Source of the DNA: Leptospira adleri
GTDB lineage: Bacteria > Spirochaetota > Leptospiria > Leptospirales > Leptospiraceae
Length of the DNA stretch: 16,953 nt
Direction: 5' to 3'
NCBI RefSeq assembly: GCF_002811985.1
Contig: NZ_NPDU01000089.1
Span: 1-16,953 of the forward strand
The notes beneath the pieces were generated by a model. It was given only the letters and a program-made list of their open reading frames with translations. It was not told where the DNA came from and searched no databases. Position 1 is the first letter of the stretch; every line of letters starts with the position of its first letter. Positions 6,681 to 13,374 of this stretch are shown here, piece after piece. The position numbers were made by a program, and so were the translations under genes.

Positions 6681-7649
6681 TTAACTCTCCGGGATTTCGA
6701 CTCTTTCGGAAGTTTCCTTTTTTCCGGAATCAGTAATTTTAGAATCCTGTTTTTTCTTTCCGATGGAAAGAACTCCAACTAACACCAAAAAGGTGCCAAT
6801 GATTCCCGTGGAGGTAATCGGTTCTCCTAAAAAGATCCAGGCAAGAAGAATTGTGGAAATCGGACCGACGGAACCGACGATCGCCGCGCGGCCGGAGCCT
6901 ATCATTCGAATTCCTTCCGAGGTGAAGTAAGCGGGTATCACAGTCGTCAGAACTCCTAGAGCCAATCCGAGAAGATAAACCGGCCGAGTCTGAACTAATA
7001 GAGAAAGTTCTTTCGTGATCAAAAAATGAATCACGACGATCAGTCCGGAGAGAAGCATCAGATAAGAAGTGAACTTCACCGAGCCGATTTTCGGGATTAA
7101 GGATTCGCTTCCGACGAGATACAACGAATACGCGACCGCGGAAGCGAATACGAAGAGAACACCTTTGATCGCCTCGGGACCTTCCGTTTGAATGTCCCCG
7201 AAAAAGGCTATAGCGATTCCTGAATAGGTGAGTAAGATCGCAAAAACTTCGATACCTTTGATTTTTCTTTTGTATAAAAGAGAACTGATCACGAGAACGA
7301 TCGTAGGATATACGAAGAGAGTCAGTCTTTCCAAACCTGCGGATATATATTCCAAACCTATAAAGTCGAAAAGACTCGCGAGATAATATCCGAGAAACGC
7401 GAGGACAAAGATCAAAGTCCAATCTTTACGGGTCAGCTTTACCGAATTCTCCTTTTTTTGGGAACGAAATGCGATCCAAGCGAAGAATGGAATCGCAAAC
7501 AACATTCTTAGAGTCAAAGCCGTGATGGAATCCACATCGTATCGATATACTAACTTTACAAAAATCGCCTTTGCGGAAAAGAAAACGGCTCCGGCCAATA
7601 TGAGAGAGGCGCCTAAAAAAGGTTTCCACTTCGATTCGGATACTTCCAT
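6681..7649 (-). CDS. EamA/DMT family transporter
   Basis: 322 residues from the ATG at 7649. Ten hydrophobic segments can be read, in two EamA repeats of five: repeat 1 begins PFLGASLILAGAVFFSAKAI and contains T-L-R-M-L-F-A-I-P-F-F, repeat 2 begins GVLFVFASAVAYSLYLVGSE and ends with the typical GEPIT...GTFLVLVGV near the C-terminus. The tail is short and charged. DMT transporters of this kind export small metabolites such as amino acids or nucleotides, or import them in other members; the substrate cannot be read. An in-frame TTG 42 bp upstream (7691) would add 14 residues, but it starts only 3 bp after the stop of the preceding gene without a spaced Shine-Dalgarno, and the shorter form gives the usual family N-terminus. 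It is the second gene of a two-gene minus-strand unit behind the metzincin-like lipoprotein. Confidence 0.92.
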   Translation of the reverse strand: MEVSESKWKPFLGASLILAGAVFFSAKAIFVKLVYRYDVDSITALTLRMLFAIPFFAWIAFRSQKKENSVKLTRKDWTLIFVLAFLGYYLASLFDFIGLEYISAGLERLTLFVYPTIVLVISSLLYKRKIKGIEVFAILLTYSGIAIAFFGDIQTEGPEAIKGVLFVFASAVAYSLYLVGSESLIPKIGSVKFTSYLMLLSGLIVVIHFLITKELSLLVQTRPVYLLGLALGVLTTVIPAYFTSEGIRMIGSGRAAIVGSVGPISTILLAWIFLGEPITSTGIIGTFLVLVGVLSIGKKKQDSKITDSGKKETSERVEIPES

Positions 7650-7694
7650 AGATCCATACTTAAAAATCTTACTCGCAATGAAAGAAAACAAATC

Positions 7695-8426
7695 CTATGA
7701 ATGCCATGGATTCTTAAGAAAAATTCGACCATCCTCGTCCACGGACGGAAAGAAGGGTTCGCCTTGTTCGGAATTCTTACGTTTGAGTTCTTTGACTTTT
7801 TGTATCTGAAAATAACAACCGCTCAAAAAGAAGGAATGTCCGCATCCTAAGAGATGATATCCTTCGTGGATCAGAGTTCCTTTGGCTCCGCCGGATAACC
7901 AGTGAGAAAGAGTTCTTGTTTGTCCTAAAATGTATCCCCTAGTTCCGGTTTTTGTTTCGACCGCTCCCAGAATTTGATAGCTCGGAATTCCGAAAAAAGC
8001 GAAGAACAAACCCACGAGTTCGAATGCGGTGTCGCTTAACTTGCCTCCGGCCACCGCGAGAAGTCGATCGCAGGAAACGGGAAGATCCGCCGTGAAAATC
8101 TGATCCATGATCGCGGAACCGGTCCATCCGGGGCGCTCCCATTCTTTGACTTCGCTTAATAAAATTCGTATTTTATAGAATTTTAATTCTTCATTCCAAA
8201 CCTCGATCAACTCTTGTAATTCTTCTCCGGAAATTTTTTTGTCCTTCCAGACGCAGAGTTTGAGAGTTTCCTCTTTTCCAAAATCGATTTCTTCTCGAAT
8301 CGCAGTTCGATGAAATCCGACGGTCGTGCAGGAAAATGCAATAATAGAAAATAAAATAAGAATGGTAATGTGTTGCGGACCGAAGAAGAGGAAAGTTTTC
8401 GGTCGTTGTTTGTGCGTCGAATTCAC
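7695..8426 (-). CDS. Metzincin-like putative zinc metalloprotease lipoprotein
   Basis: 243 residues. A 14-residue positively charged and polar N-region is followed by the hydrophobic segment I-T-I-L-I-L-F-S-I-I-A-F-S-C33, a plausible spirochaete lipobox. The body has no family I recognise, except H187-E-G-Y-H-L-L-G-C-G-H197, which fits the extended zinc signature HExxHxxGxxH of metzincin proteases: three histidine ligands, the catalytic Glu188 and the glycine turn. No methionine follows the motif, so the Met-turn that defines classical metzincins is missing or replaced; only 46 residues remain after the third histidine. Cys58, Cys119, Cys195 and Cys204 may form disulphides. GTG is the only canonical start that retains the signal peptide; a promoter-like pair ends a few bases before it, so the mRNA could be leaderless. 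The EamA gene follows directly. Proteolytic activity is inferred from the motif alone. Confidence 0.8.
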   Translation of the reverse strand: MNSTHKQRPKTFLFFGPQHITILILFSIIAFSCTTVGFHRTAIREEIDFGKEETLKLCVWKDKKISGEELQELIEVWNEELKFYKIRILLSEVKEWERPGWTGSAIMDQIFTADLPVSCDRLLAVAGGKLSDTAFELVGLFFAFFGIPSYQILGAVETKTGTRGYILGQTRTLSHWLSGGAKGTLIHEGYHLLGCGHSFFLSGCYFQIQKVKELKRKNSEQGEPFFPSVDEDGRIFLKNPWHS

Positions 8427-8433
8427 TTTTGCT

Positions 8434-8461
8434 TTTATAGTTCTTCGGCAAGAATTTCCAA
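8434..8461 (-). promoter_or_regulatory. Candidate sigma70 promoter of the metzincin-like gene
   Basis: Reading the minus strand, TTGGAA (8461-8456) and TATAAA (8439-8434) are 16 bp apart. The predicted transcription start, about 7 bases past the -10 box, falls at or next to the GTG start codon at 8426, and no Shine-Dalgarno is seen, so the transcript would be leaderless. Confidence 0.4.
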
Positions 8462-8632
8462 GTAAAAAAGGCCGCGACTTTGAGTTTCACAATCCGAAAA
8501 AGTATAGCCCCATTGGAGCGCGAACGCCGACTTAAAGCCCGATTTCAAGTTTTTTTTTGCGAATAAACATTTTGTCGGAACAATTAATCCGGGACAAAGA
8601 GAGTTGAATCCTTGAAAAGTCGACAAAGCCGA

Positions 8633-8656
8633 AAAAAGTAGGAACTCATACTTTTT
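8633..8656. repeat. Dispersed repeat copy 2, A/T-flanked inverted repeat
   Basis: AAAAAGTA (8633-8640) and TACTTTTT (8649-8656) are perfect 8-bp arms around GGAACTCA. The core GTAGGAACTCATAC (8638-8651) matches the other copies at 1213-1226 (minus), 8712-8725 (plus) and 16930-16943 (minus). The A and T flanks make it terminator-like in both directions, although no gene ends nearby on the plus strand. Confidence 0.6.
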
Positions 8657-8711
8657 AAAAATGATACGGAAGGTTTCAAATTTTCTAAAAAACCGGATCA
8701 GGAGTAAATTG

Positions 8712-8725
8712 TAGGAACTCAAACG
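8712..8725 (+). repeat. Dispersed repeat copy 3
   Basis: GTAGGAACTCAAAC, differing from copy 2 at one position. Unlike copies 1 and 2 it has no tight A/T arms, though TAAATTG (8706-8712) and CAATTTA-type sequence (8733-8739) form a looser flanking inverted repeat. It lies 60 bp from copy 2 in the same orientation. Confidence 0.5.
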
Positions 8726-8899
8726 TGAATTCAATTTTAAAAGCAAAATCCTTTATGTCCTTCAAGGTTTTAGTGGCCTAATCAAAATCCGGTTTCCGTT
8801 GTTTCAGTTTCGAACCAAAGAAGCAATGGATCCGCGTTCGAATCTTTAAAATTTTTAGAGAAAGAAAAATATGATAAAAATTGAATCTGTTTTTTGCCA

Positions 8900-8926
8900 T
8901 CGGAGCGGGGAAGGTTCCCGCTTCGA
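8900..8926. terminator. Strong GC-rich hairpin downstream of the BASS transporter gene
   Basis: Positions 8900-8911 pair with 8915-8926 (12 pairs, two of them G-U) around the 3-nt loop AGG; the central run is A-G-C-G-G-G against C-C-C-G-C-T. It lies about 50 bp past the stop of the minus-strand transporter gene. No U-tract follows on either strand, so it may be a stability element, a factor-dependent stop or part of an RNA rather than a classical intrinsic terminator. A second inverted repeat, TTAGAC/GTCTAA (8940-8945 and 8955-8960), lies between it and the stop codon. Confidence 0.45.
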
Positions 8927-8976
8927 AGACAAAACGTTGTTAGACGAAAGTTTGGTCTAAACCTTTAAGATCCGAT

Positions 8977-9843
8977 TTACACTTCGTCCGGAGTTCTATG
9001 CATCCAGAGGGAAAAGATCGCTCCCGTCGCAAACATGATCAAGCTGTAAATCGCCGACGGAACAGCCATTGCAGCGTTGTTTAAAATGGAAGTGGCGATC
9101 GCGATTCCCAGAGTTCCGTTCTGAATTCCGACTTCGATCGTGATCGAAGTCCTCTGCGATTTTGTAACCTTCATCAAAGAAGCGCCTAAAAACCCGAGGA
9201 CCATCGTCGTTAAATTGAGTGCGAGGGCGGCGGGGCCCACTTTGATAAAAAACGGAATGATGTTTTGTCTTTCTCTTACGATCGCGCCGGCGATGATCAA
9301 AACCAAAAAGATTCCGGAAAGAATCTTGACTAACTTCTCGAATTTTTTGGAAAGATCGGGTTTTTTTGCGTTGAGAATCATTCCGATAGAAACCGGCAAT
9401 ACGGTGACTAAAAAAATCTGCAAGATCGTCTGAGGCACGTTTAGTTCGATCATCTGCCCGTTCCCCAAAAAATGATGCATCGATATATTGAGCAGTATCG
9501 GGATGGAAATCACCGTAACGCAACTCGTGATGGCGGTTAACGTGATGGAAAGTGCGACGTCGCCTTTCGCGAGGTGAGTGATCAGATTCGAAGTCGCTCC
9601 TCCGGGGCAAATCGCGAGTAACATCAGACCTACGGCCAATTCTCCGGGAAGTCCGGAAAGATCGGCGATGAGCCAGCCTATGATCGGTAAGAGTAACAAC
9701 TGTAAGGTGAGCCCGGTCACCACGGCCTTCGGAAGAATAAAAATTCTTTTGAAGTCGTCGATCGTCAGAGACATCCCCATTCCGAGCATGATGATTCCTA
9801 ACGCGAGCGGAAGAAACACGGCTGTTAGCAAATTGGATTCCAT
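8977..9843 (-). CDS. Bile acid:sodium symporter (BASS/SBF) family transporter
   Basis: 288 residues, a typical bacterial BASS length, with about nine hydrophobic segments. Family marks are the N-terminal LGIIMLGMGMSLT, the sodium-site motif C-P-G-G-A-T-S-N (residues about 79-86), and the late E-V-G-I-Q-N-G-T-L-G-I-A segment that corresponds to the ExxxQN substrate/sodium motif. Members move bile acids, pantoate, pyruvate or other organic anions with sodium; the substrate here cannot be told. The ATG is preceded by AGG 10 bp upstream. A slightly longer open frame overlaps the whole gene in another frame but is an Arg/His-rich shadow. The gene stands alone: 550 bp of non-coding DNA follows it and a 316-bp divergent region precedes it. 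Confidence 0.95.
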   Translation of the reverse strand: MESNLLTAVFLPLALGIIMLGMGMSLTIDDFKRIFILPKAVVTGLTLQLLLLPIIGWLIADLSGLPGELAVGLMLLAICPGGATSNLITHLAKGDVALSITLTAITSCVTVISIPILLNISMHHFLGNGQMIELNVPQTILQIFLVTVLPVSIGMILNAKKPDLSKKFEKLVKILSGIFLVLIIAGAIVRERQNIIPFFIKVGPAALALNLTTMVLGFLGASLMKVTKSQRTSITIEVGIQNGTLGIAIATSILNNAAMAVPSAIYSLIMFATGAIFSLWMHRTPDEV

Positions 9844-10052
9844 AATATAAACCTATTTTTTGTTTCAAACTCTGTATAAAAACTTTCATCTCAAGTCGAC
9901 CGAATTTTTGATTCTTCCGAATTTTACATTCATCGGAGCTTGTGATTTATCTTTTTATCGAACGGTTGAACGAAATCTAATAAGAATTCGGCAAGGTAAG
10001 GGAATTCTTTTTTCACGCTCTTTGTTTGTTCGATGACAAAAAGTCCGGAGAA

Positions 10053-10071
10053 CACTCAGAGAAACTGAGTG
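10053..10071. promoter_or_regulatory. Inverted repeat CACTCAG-N5-CTGAGTG
   Basis: Perfect 7-bp arms around AGAAA, ending 29 bp before the -35 box of the promoter at 10101. It could be an activator site for that promoter or a hairpin in a transcript reading through; there is no directly following T-run. Confidence 0.35.
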
Positions 10072-10100
10072 CGATTTGAATCTTCTCTTTTTGTAATATC

Positions 10101-10128
10101 TTGACAAAATGTTTTTTGGAAATATATT
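10101..10128 (+). promoter_or_regulatory. Near-consensus sigma70 promoter
   Basis: A perfect TTGACA (10101-10106) and TATATT (10123-10128, 5 of 6 matches) 16 bp apart. Transcription should begin near 10135. An apparent ATG at 10109 lies inside the spacer and therefore cannot be the start of the downstream gene. Confidence 0.65.
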
Positions 10129-10159
10129 TCATGTTCTTCTTCGGAGACAAAAGAAGAAT

Positions 10160-10579
10160 ATGAAAAACTTAAAAATCACTTATCTCGCTATTTTATTGTC
10201 TTTTGTTTTGGTCGGGGTTGTGTTCGTTCTTTCGGCGAACGGAAACGGACACCACGCGAAGAGTCTGAGCGGTTTTGTTTTAGGAGCGAGCGCGTTTCTT
10301 TTACCGGTCGCTTGGTATGTTCCTCTTTTTTTCGCTAGGAAAAAATTGATTCAGGAGAATCTAAAACTCAAAGATAAGTTCTGCTCCTATTCCCAGTCTA
10401 AAATTCTTTCCGTGATTTTTTTGGATTCCGGTTATACGATCAACGGTGTTTTTTATTTCATTTATGCAGATCCGATCCATTGGATCGGGATGGGAATTTT
10501 TTTAACTGGAATTCTGATTCTTTTTCCAAGGGATAAAGAGTTTGAGTCTTTGTATGATTCTCGCGAAATCTATCCTTGA
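10160..10579 (+). CDS. Hypothetical four-helix membrane protein
   Basis: 139 residues from ATG 10160. The frame is open from an earlier ATG at 10109, but that codon sits between the -35 and -10 boxes of a near-consensus promoter, so it is unlikely to be transcribed. From 10160 the protein starts MKNLKITYLAILLSFVLVG, a normal first membrane helix; helices then lie around residues 36-58, 80-103 and 106-122 (HWIGMGIFLTGILIL), with a basic cytoplasmic loop (ARKKLIQENLKLKDK) and a charged C-terminus. GGAG is 13 bp and AAGAAG 3 bp before the ATG, neither ideal. I recognise no family. The acyltransferase gene follows 66 bp later on the same strand and may be co-transcribed. Confidence 0.7.
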   Translation: MKNLKITYLAILLSFVLVGVVFVLSANGNGHHAKSLSGFVLGASAFLLPVAWYVPLFFARKKLIQENLKLKDKFCSYSQSKILSVIFLDSGYTINGVFYFIYADPIHWIGMGIFLTGILILFPRDKEFESLYDSREIYP

Positions 10580-10645
10580 TTTACACGAACTCCGATTCTA
10601 AAAAAGAGGTGATGGATTTTCGAATTCGAAAAAATCTCGTGTTAC

Positions 10646-11347
10646 ATGGAAGAAAATTCTAAAGTAAACGAAAAACAATCTTTCAAAAGAAAATTTCTGG
10701 TTTGGTTGATACCGCTTCTCGTAGTCGGTCTTCAAAGGCTGGTCGGTTTCACTTCGAGAAGGGTGAATATCGGAGACGGAAGTTTGGAGAAACTCCGCGA
10801 AGAAAAAAAACCCTACATCCTTTCCATCTGGCATACGAACGTTCTCTATTCTCCTTATCTCAATCGAAAAGCCGGCGCGGCCGTTTTGATCTCCGAATCT
10901 AAGGACGGCGATTTTATAAACAACGTCGTGCATCGTTTCGATAACTACAGCATCCGCGGGAGTTCTTCCAAGGGCGGATCCAAGGCTTTGAAAGCTCTCA
11001 TCGTTCATCTCAAAAAAAATCTTCCCGCTGCGATCACTCCGGACGGACCTCGCGGACCCGCGCTCGTGGTTCAACCGGGTTTGATCGCCTGCGGTCAAGT
11101 TTCCCAGGTTCCGATCGTTCCGTTTCACTATGAATGTACTCGTCAGTGGATCGCGGAACGATCCTGGGACAAACATAGGATTCCGAAACCGTTCACTACG
11201 TTTGTGGTTTCCTACGGAGAACCGATCGTGATTCCGAGACAATTGGACGAGAAGGGCTTCGAAGAGGCGCGTCTTATGGTGGAAAAGGCGATGCTGGAAA
11301 ATAGGCAGAGATGCATCGATAAAGCCGAAGAATTAAGAAATCAATAA
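10646..11347 (+). CDS. DUF374 lysophospholipid acyltransferase family protein
   Basis: 233 residues. One N-terminal hydrophobic segment ([19 protein letters not shown], about 18-36) anchors it to the inner membrane. The DUF374 motifs follow in order: SIWHTN (about 60-65) with the catalytic-type histidine, S-E-S-K-D-G-D-F (about 82-89), [12 protein letters not shown], and TPDGPRGP (about 131-138). DUF374 proteins belong to the lysophospholipid/glycerolipid acyltransferase superfamily and are linked to acylation of lipid A or phospholipids in Gram-negative envelopes; the exact substrate is unknown. The ATG lacks a Shine-Dalgarno, while a near-perfect one, GAGGTGAT, ends at 10613 and is well spaced only for an in-frame ATT at 10616. 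Its stop is 16 bp from the convergent stop of the lipase-like gene. Confidence 0.9.
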   Translation: MEENSKVNEKQSFKRKFLVWLIPLLVVGLQRLVGFTSRRVNIGDGSLEKLREEKKPYILSIWHTNVLYSPYLNRKAGAAVLISESKDGDFINNVVHRFDNYSIRGSSSKGGSKALKALIVHLKKNLPAAITPDGPRGPALVVQPGLIACGQVSQVPIVPFHYECTRQWIAERSWDKHRIPKPFTTFVVSYGEPIVIPRQLDEKGFEEARLMVEKAMLENRQRCIDKAEELRNQ

Positions 11348-11363
11348 TATTCTGATATTCTAA

Positions 11364-13241
11364 TTATTGATTCTCCTCTTTTACGTGTTCCTTGAGGATC
11401 CGTTTTACCTCCAAAAAAGTGGGAAGGTGGTTTTGGACGGAATGTTCGGATTGTATGAGTAATTCCGATTCGGGGTGTTCGAGATGGGAACTTTCATAAG
11501 GAACGACCGAATCGCTGATCCAGTCCAAATCCGCCAGCTTGGAATTGCCTATAATGGAATGAAACTTGACGAGAGGTTTGTATTCTCCCGTGACTTTCAT
11601 AAATAAACTTTTCGGCGCGAGTCCGTCCACTCCGTAGATTCCGGGAACCAGATCCCCTTCCTTATGATTTACGATCAGAAACTTGTAGCCTTCCTGAAAT
11701 TTTTTAGCGACCTCTTTGGGAAGTATAAAAAGGAACCTTGCGATCGTTCCTAAAATTCCTTCGGCGAGGTTGGAGCCTCTGTGCGGGGTCGCGATAAAGA
11801 CCGCCCTTTTTACAAAAGGGACCGGATCGAAATCGAAAACCCTTCGGATCTCCTTTTTGTATTCTTCGCTCATGGAGTCGAAGGCTGAGTATGGAACGTT
11901 AGCTGCGGTCATCCATTCTTCTTTTCTTCCCTTGGTTACGGCTAACTTTGCGATGAGGCCTCCCATGCTGTGACCGATCAGAACCATACGATCAAAACTT
12001 TTGTGTTCGTTTTTCGGATCGTAAACCTTTCTCAAATCATATAACGTATCTCTAAAGTCCGCAGCGGAAAGCAACATCGGATTTACGGTGGGATACCAAT
12101 ACACCCAGAACTGATATTTTTCCTTGATCGCGGGATCTGCGAGGAGTTCGTTGATCATAGGAAACCAGATAAAAGGAGAAGAGGCGAGTCCGTGTAAGAA
12201 TACGACCGGAATCTTATCCTTTCGATAGGGATATACGAGATAAAGTCCCTTTCTCGATATGCTCGTTTCTCCGTCGAAGATCGCAAGAAGACTGTCGCGT
12301 TTTTGCGCGATCGTCAGCATGTAGGCAAGCGGCGTGGTCGTGTCGCTTTCCATAGGAAGATTCATCCCTTCAAACTCGATCCTATCCCGGAAGACCGGAT
12401 CGTATACGTGAATTTTGGCTCGAAGATTCATCAAGTCTCTGTTGCCTAAATACGATTCTTCCAAACTTACGAATGCGGTGCCGGGATAAGCCTGTCCGAC
12501 TCCGTTGATAAATTCGTATTGAATTCTTTTTTGAGGTTCGTTCTCCGGAAATTTTCGGATCAGAATCAGAGGAGTTCCGATTCCGTATTTGCTGATATGA
12601 TTGGAAAATCCCTTGGTTCTAAAATCGTACGCGACTTCGATCTGTAAAAAATTCTGGGGCGTCCAGGACGTCTCTACCTCGGCGCTGTCCATCACAAGGC
12701 TTCCCCGTATGAGAGGAAGATTGAGATCGGTTACGTTAGCCAGCTTTCTATTCTTCTTCGCATAACGAACCAACTGCGCAAGGGAGCGGTTGTACGTGAG
12801 AAGTGCAAAACGGAATTCGGCCGAGAACGGATCCGGCGCGGGAATCGCTTTCGAATCGAAAAGATACGTATAAGAATATACTAATGCTGAGGCGTACATC
12901 TTCGCAAACTCCGGATCTTCCATGTCCAGGGAATTTCCGGCGAGATAACAAAGCTCAGAAAGATAATACGCGAGTTCTCTGGATTTATAAGCGAGAAGAC
13001 GATTGTCCAAATCGTAGATCACAACCAAAGGAGAATCTTCGAACTTTTCGTCGAGGTCGTTGCTTTTGAGATAACGCATCGTAAGAAGACTGAGTTTGTT
13101 CGAGGAAACTCCGCTTACGTTGACTAACTTCTCCTGTTCGAACTGGGAATAATTTGCGGTGGAATATGTGGCGCATTCGACGAGGACAAAATTTAAAAGA
13201 AGAATCCAAATTCTTATGTGTCTTCCGCAAAACGAATTCAT
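11364..13241 (-). CDS. Exported alpha/beta hydrolase (lipase-like) with a long N-terminal domain
   Basis: 625 residues. A hydrophobic export segment (WILLLNFVLVECATYS, about 12-27) contains Cys23; the Glu before it makes lipidation uncertain. Residues about 30-335 form an all-purpose helical/beta domain I cannot name. Residues 345-620 are an alpha/beta hydrolase: VVFLHGLASSPFIW (346-359) gives the oxyanion hole, GHSMGG (423-428) the nucleophile Ser425, ATPHRGS (484-490) is typical of lipases and PGAP1-like enzymes, and Asp577 (SDSVVPYESSHL) with His600 (SEHSVQNH) are the likely acid and base. The triad is complete. Expected activity is hydrolysis of a lipid ester at the envelope. It is divergent from the LCAT-like hydrolase, 133 bp apart. 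The ATG has AGAAGG directly adjacent, too close for an ideal ribosome-binding site, but no other start keeps the signal. Confidence 0.9.
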   Translation of the reverse strand: MNSFCGRHIRIWILLLNFVLVECATYSTANYSQFEQEKLVNVSGVSSNKLSLLTMRYLKSNDLDEKFEDSPLVVIYDLDNRLLAYKSRELAYYLSELCYLAGNSLDMEDPEFAKMYASALVYSYTYLFDSKAIPAPDPFSAEFRFALLTYNRSLAQLVRYAKKNRKLANVTDLNLPLIRGSLVMDSAEVETSWTPQNFLQIEVAYDFRTKGFSNHISKYGIGTPLILIRKFPENEPQKRIQYEFINGVGQAYPGTAFVSLEESYLGNRDLMNLRAKIHVYDPVFRDRIEFEGMNLPMESDTTTPLAYMLTIAQKRDSLLAIFDGETSISRKGLYLVYPYRKDKIPVVFLHGLASSPFIWFPMINELLADPAIKEKYQFWVYWYPTVNPMLLSAADFRDTLYDLRKVYDPKNEHKSFDRMVLIGHSMGGLIAKLAVTKGRKEEWMTAANVPYSAFDSMSEEYKKEIRRVFDFDPVPFVKRAVFIATPHRGSNLAEGILGTIARFLFILPKEVAKKFQEGYKFLIVNHKEGDLVPGIYGVDGLAPKSLFMKVTGEYKPLVKFHSIIGNSKLADLDWISDSVVPYESSHLEHPESELLIQSEHSVQNHLPTFLEVKRILKEHVKEENQ

Positions 13242-13374
13242 CCTTCTATGAGAAGCGGATCGCCCCTCTCTGACAAGTCAAAAAGGCAAGTCGATCGTAA
13301 TTCCATCGGAAGCGAATCAGCAAAGAGAAAGCGTATAGTTTTTTACCATAGACAAACTTTCGCCGATCCGTAAG

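Larger units (their letters stand above)
8427..8976. other. 550-bp gene-free region with repeats and hairpins
   Basis: Frames are open here on both strands, notably 8435-8746 on the minus strand, but they run across two copies of the 14-bp repeat, have no family resemblance and no good ribosome-binding site, so I take the stretch as non-coding. It holds the candidate promoter of the metzincin-like gene (8434-8461), repeat copies at 8638-8651 and 8712-8725, a T-run at 8551-8559, a strong hairpin at 8900-8926 and a weaker one at 8940-8960. A small RNA is possible but not demonstrated. Confidence 0.5.
9844..10159. other. 316-bp divergent intergenic region
   Basis: Lies between the starts of the BASS transporter (minus) and the four-helix membrane protein (plus). 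No gene is visible. It contains a perfect inverted repeat at 10053-10071 and the best promoter of the window at 10101-10128, both oriented to or near the plus-strand gene. I found no convincing promoter for the minus-strand transporter; TATACA (9878-9873) with TCGACT 15 bp away is the nearest pair and is weak. Confidence 0.5.

Noticed and set aside
6739..7422. 227-aa frame within the EamA gene, same strand
   Set aside because: Arg/Ser-rich shadow of a clear ten-helix transporter.
8435..8746. 103-aa minus-strand frame upstream of the metzincin-like gene
   Set aside because: It runs through two copies of the intergenic repeat and the promoter candidate, has no clear ribosome-binding site and no family resemblance. 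Not excluded, but unsupported.
8996..9889. 297-aa open frame covering the whole BASS transporter gene on the same strand
   Set aside because: It is rich in Arg, Asp and His with no hydrophobic or domain pattern, while the other frame is an unmistakable transporter. A codon-usage shadow.
10598..11242. 214-aa minus-strand frame opposite the acyltransferase gene
   Set aside because: Antisense shadow of a gene with intact DUF374 motifs; low-complexity Arg/Phe/Asp content.
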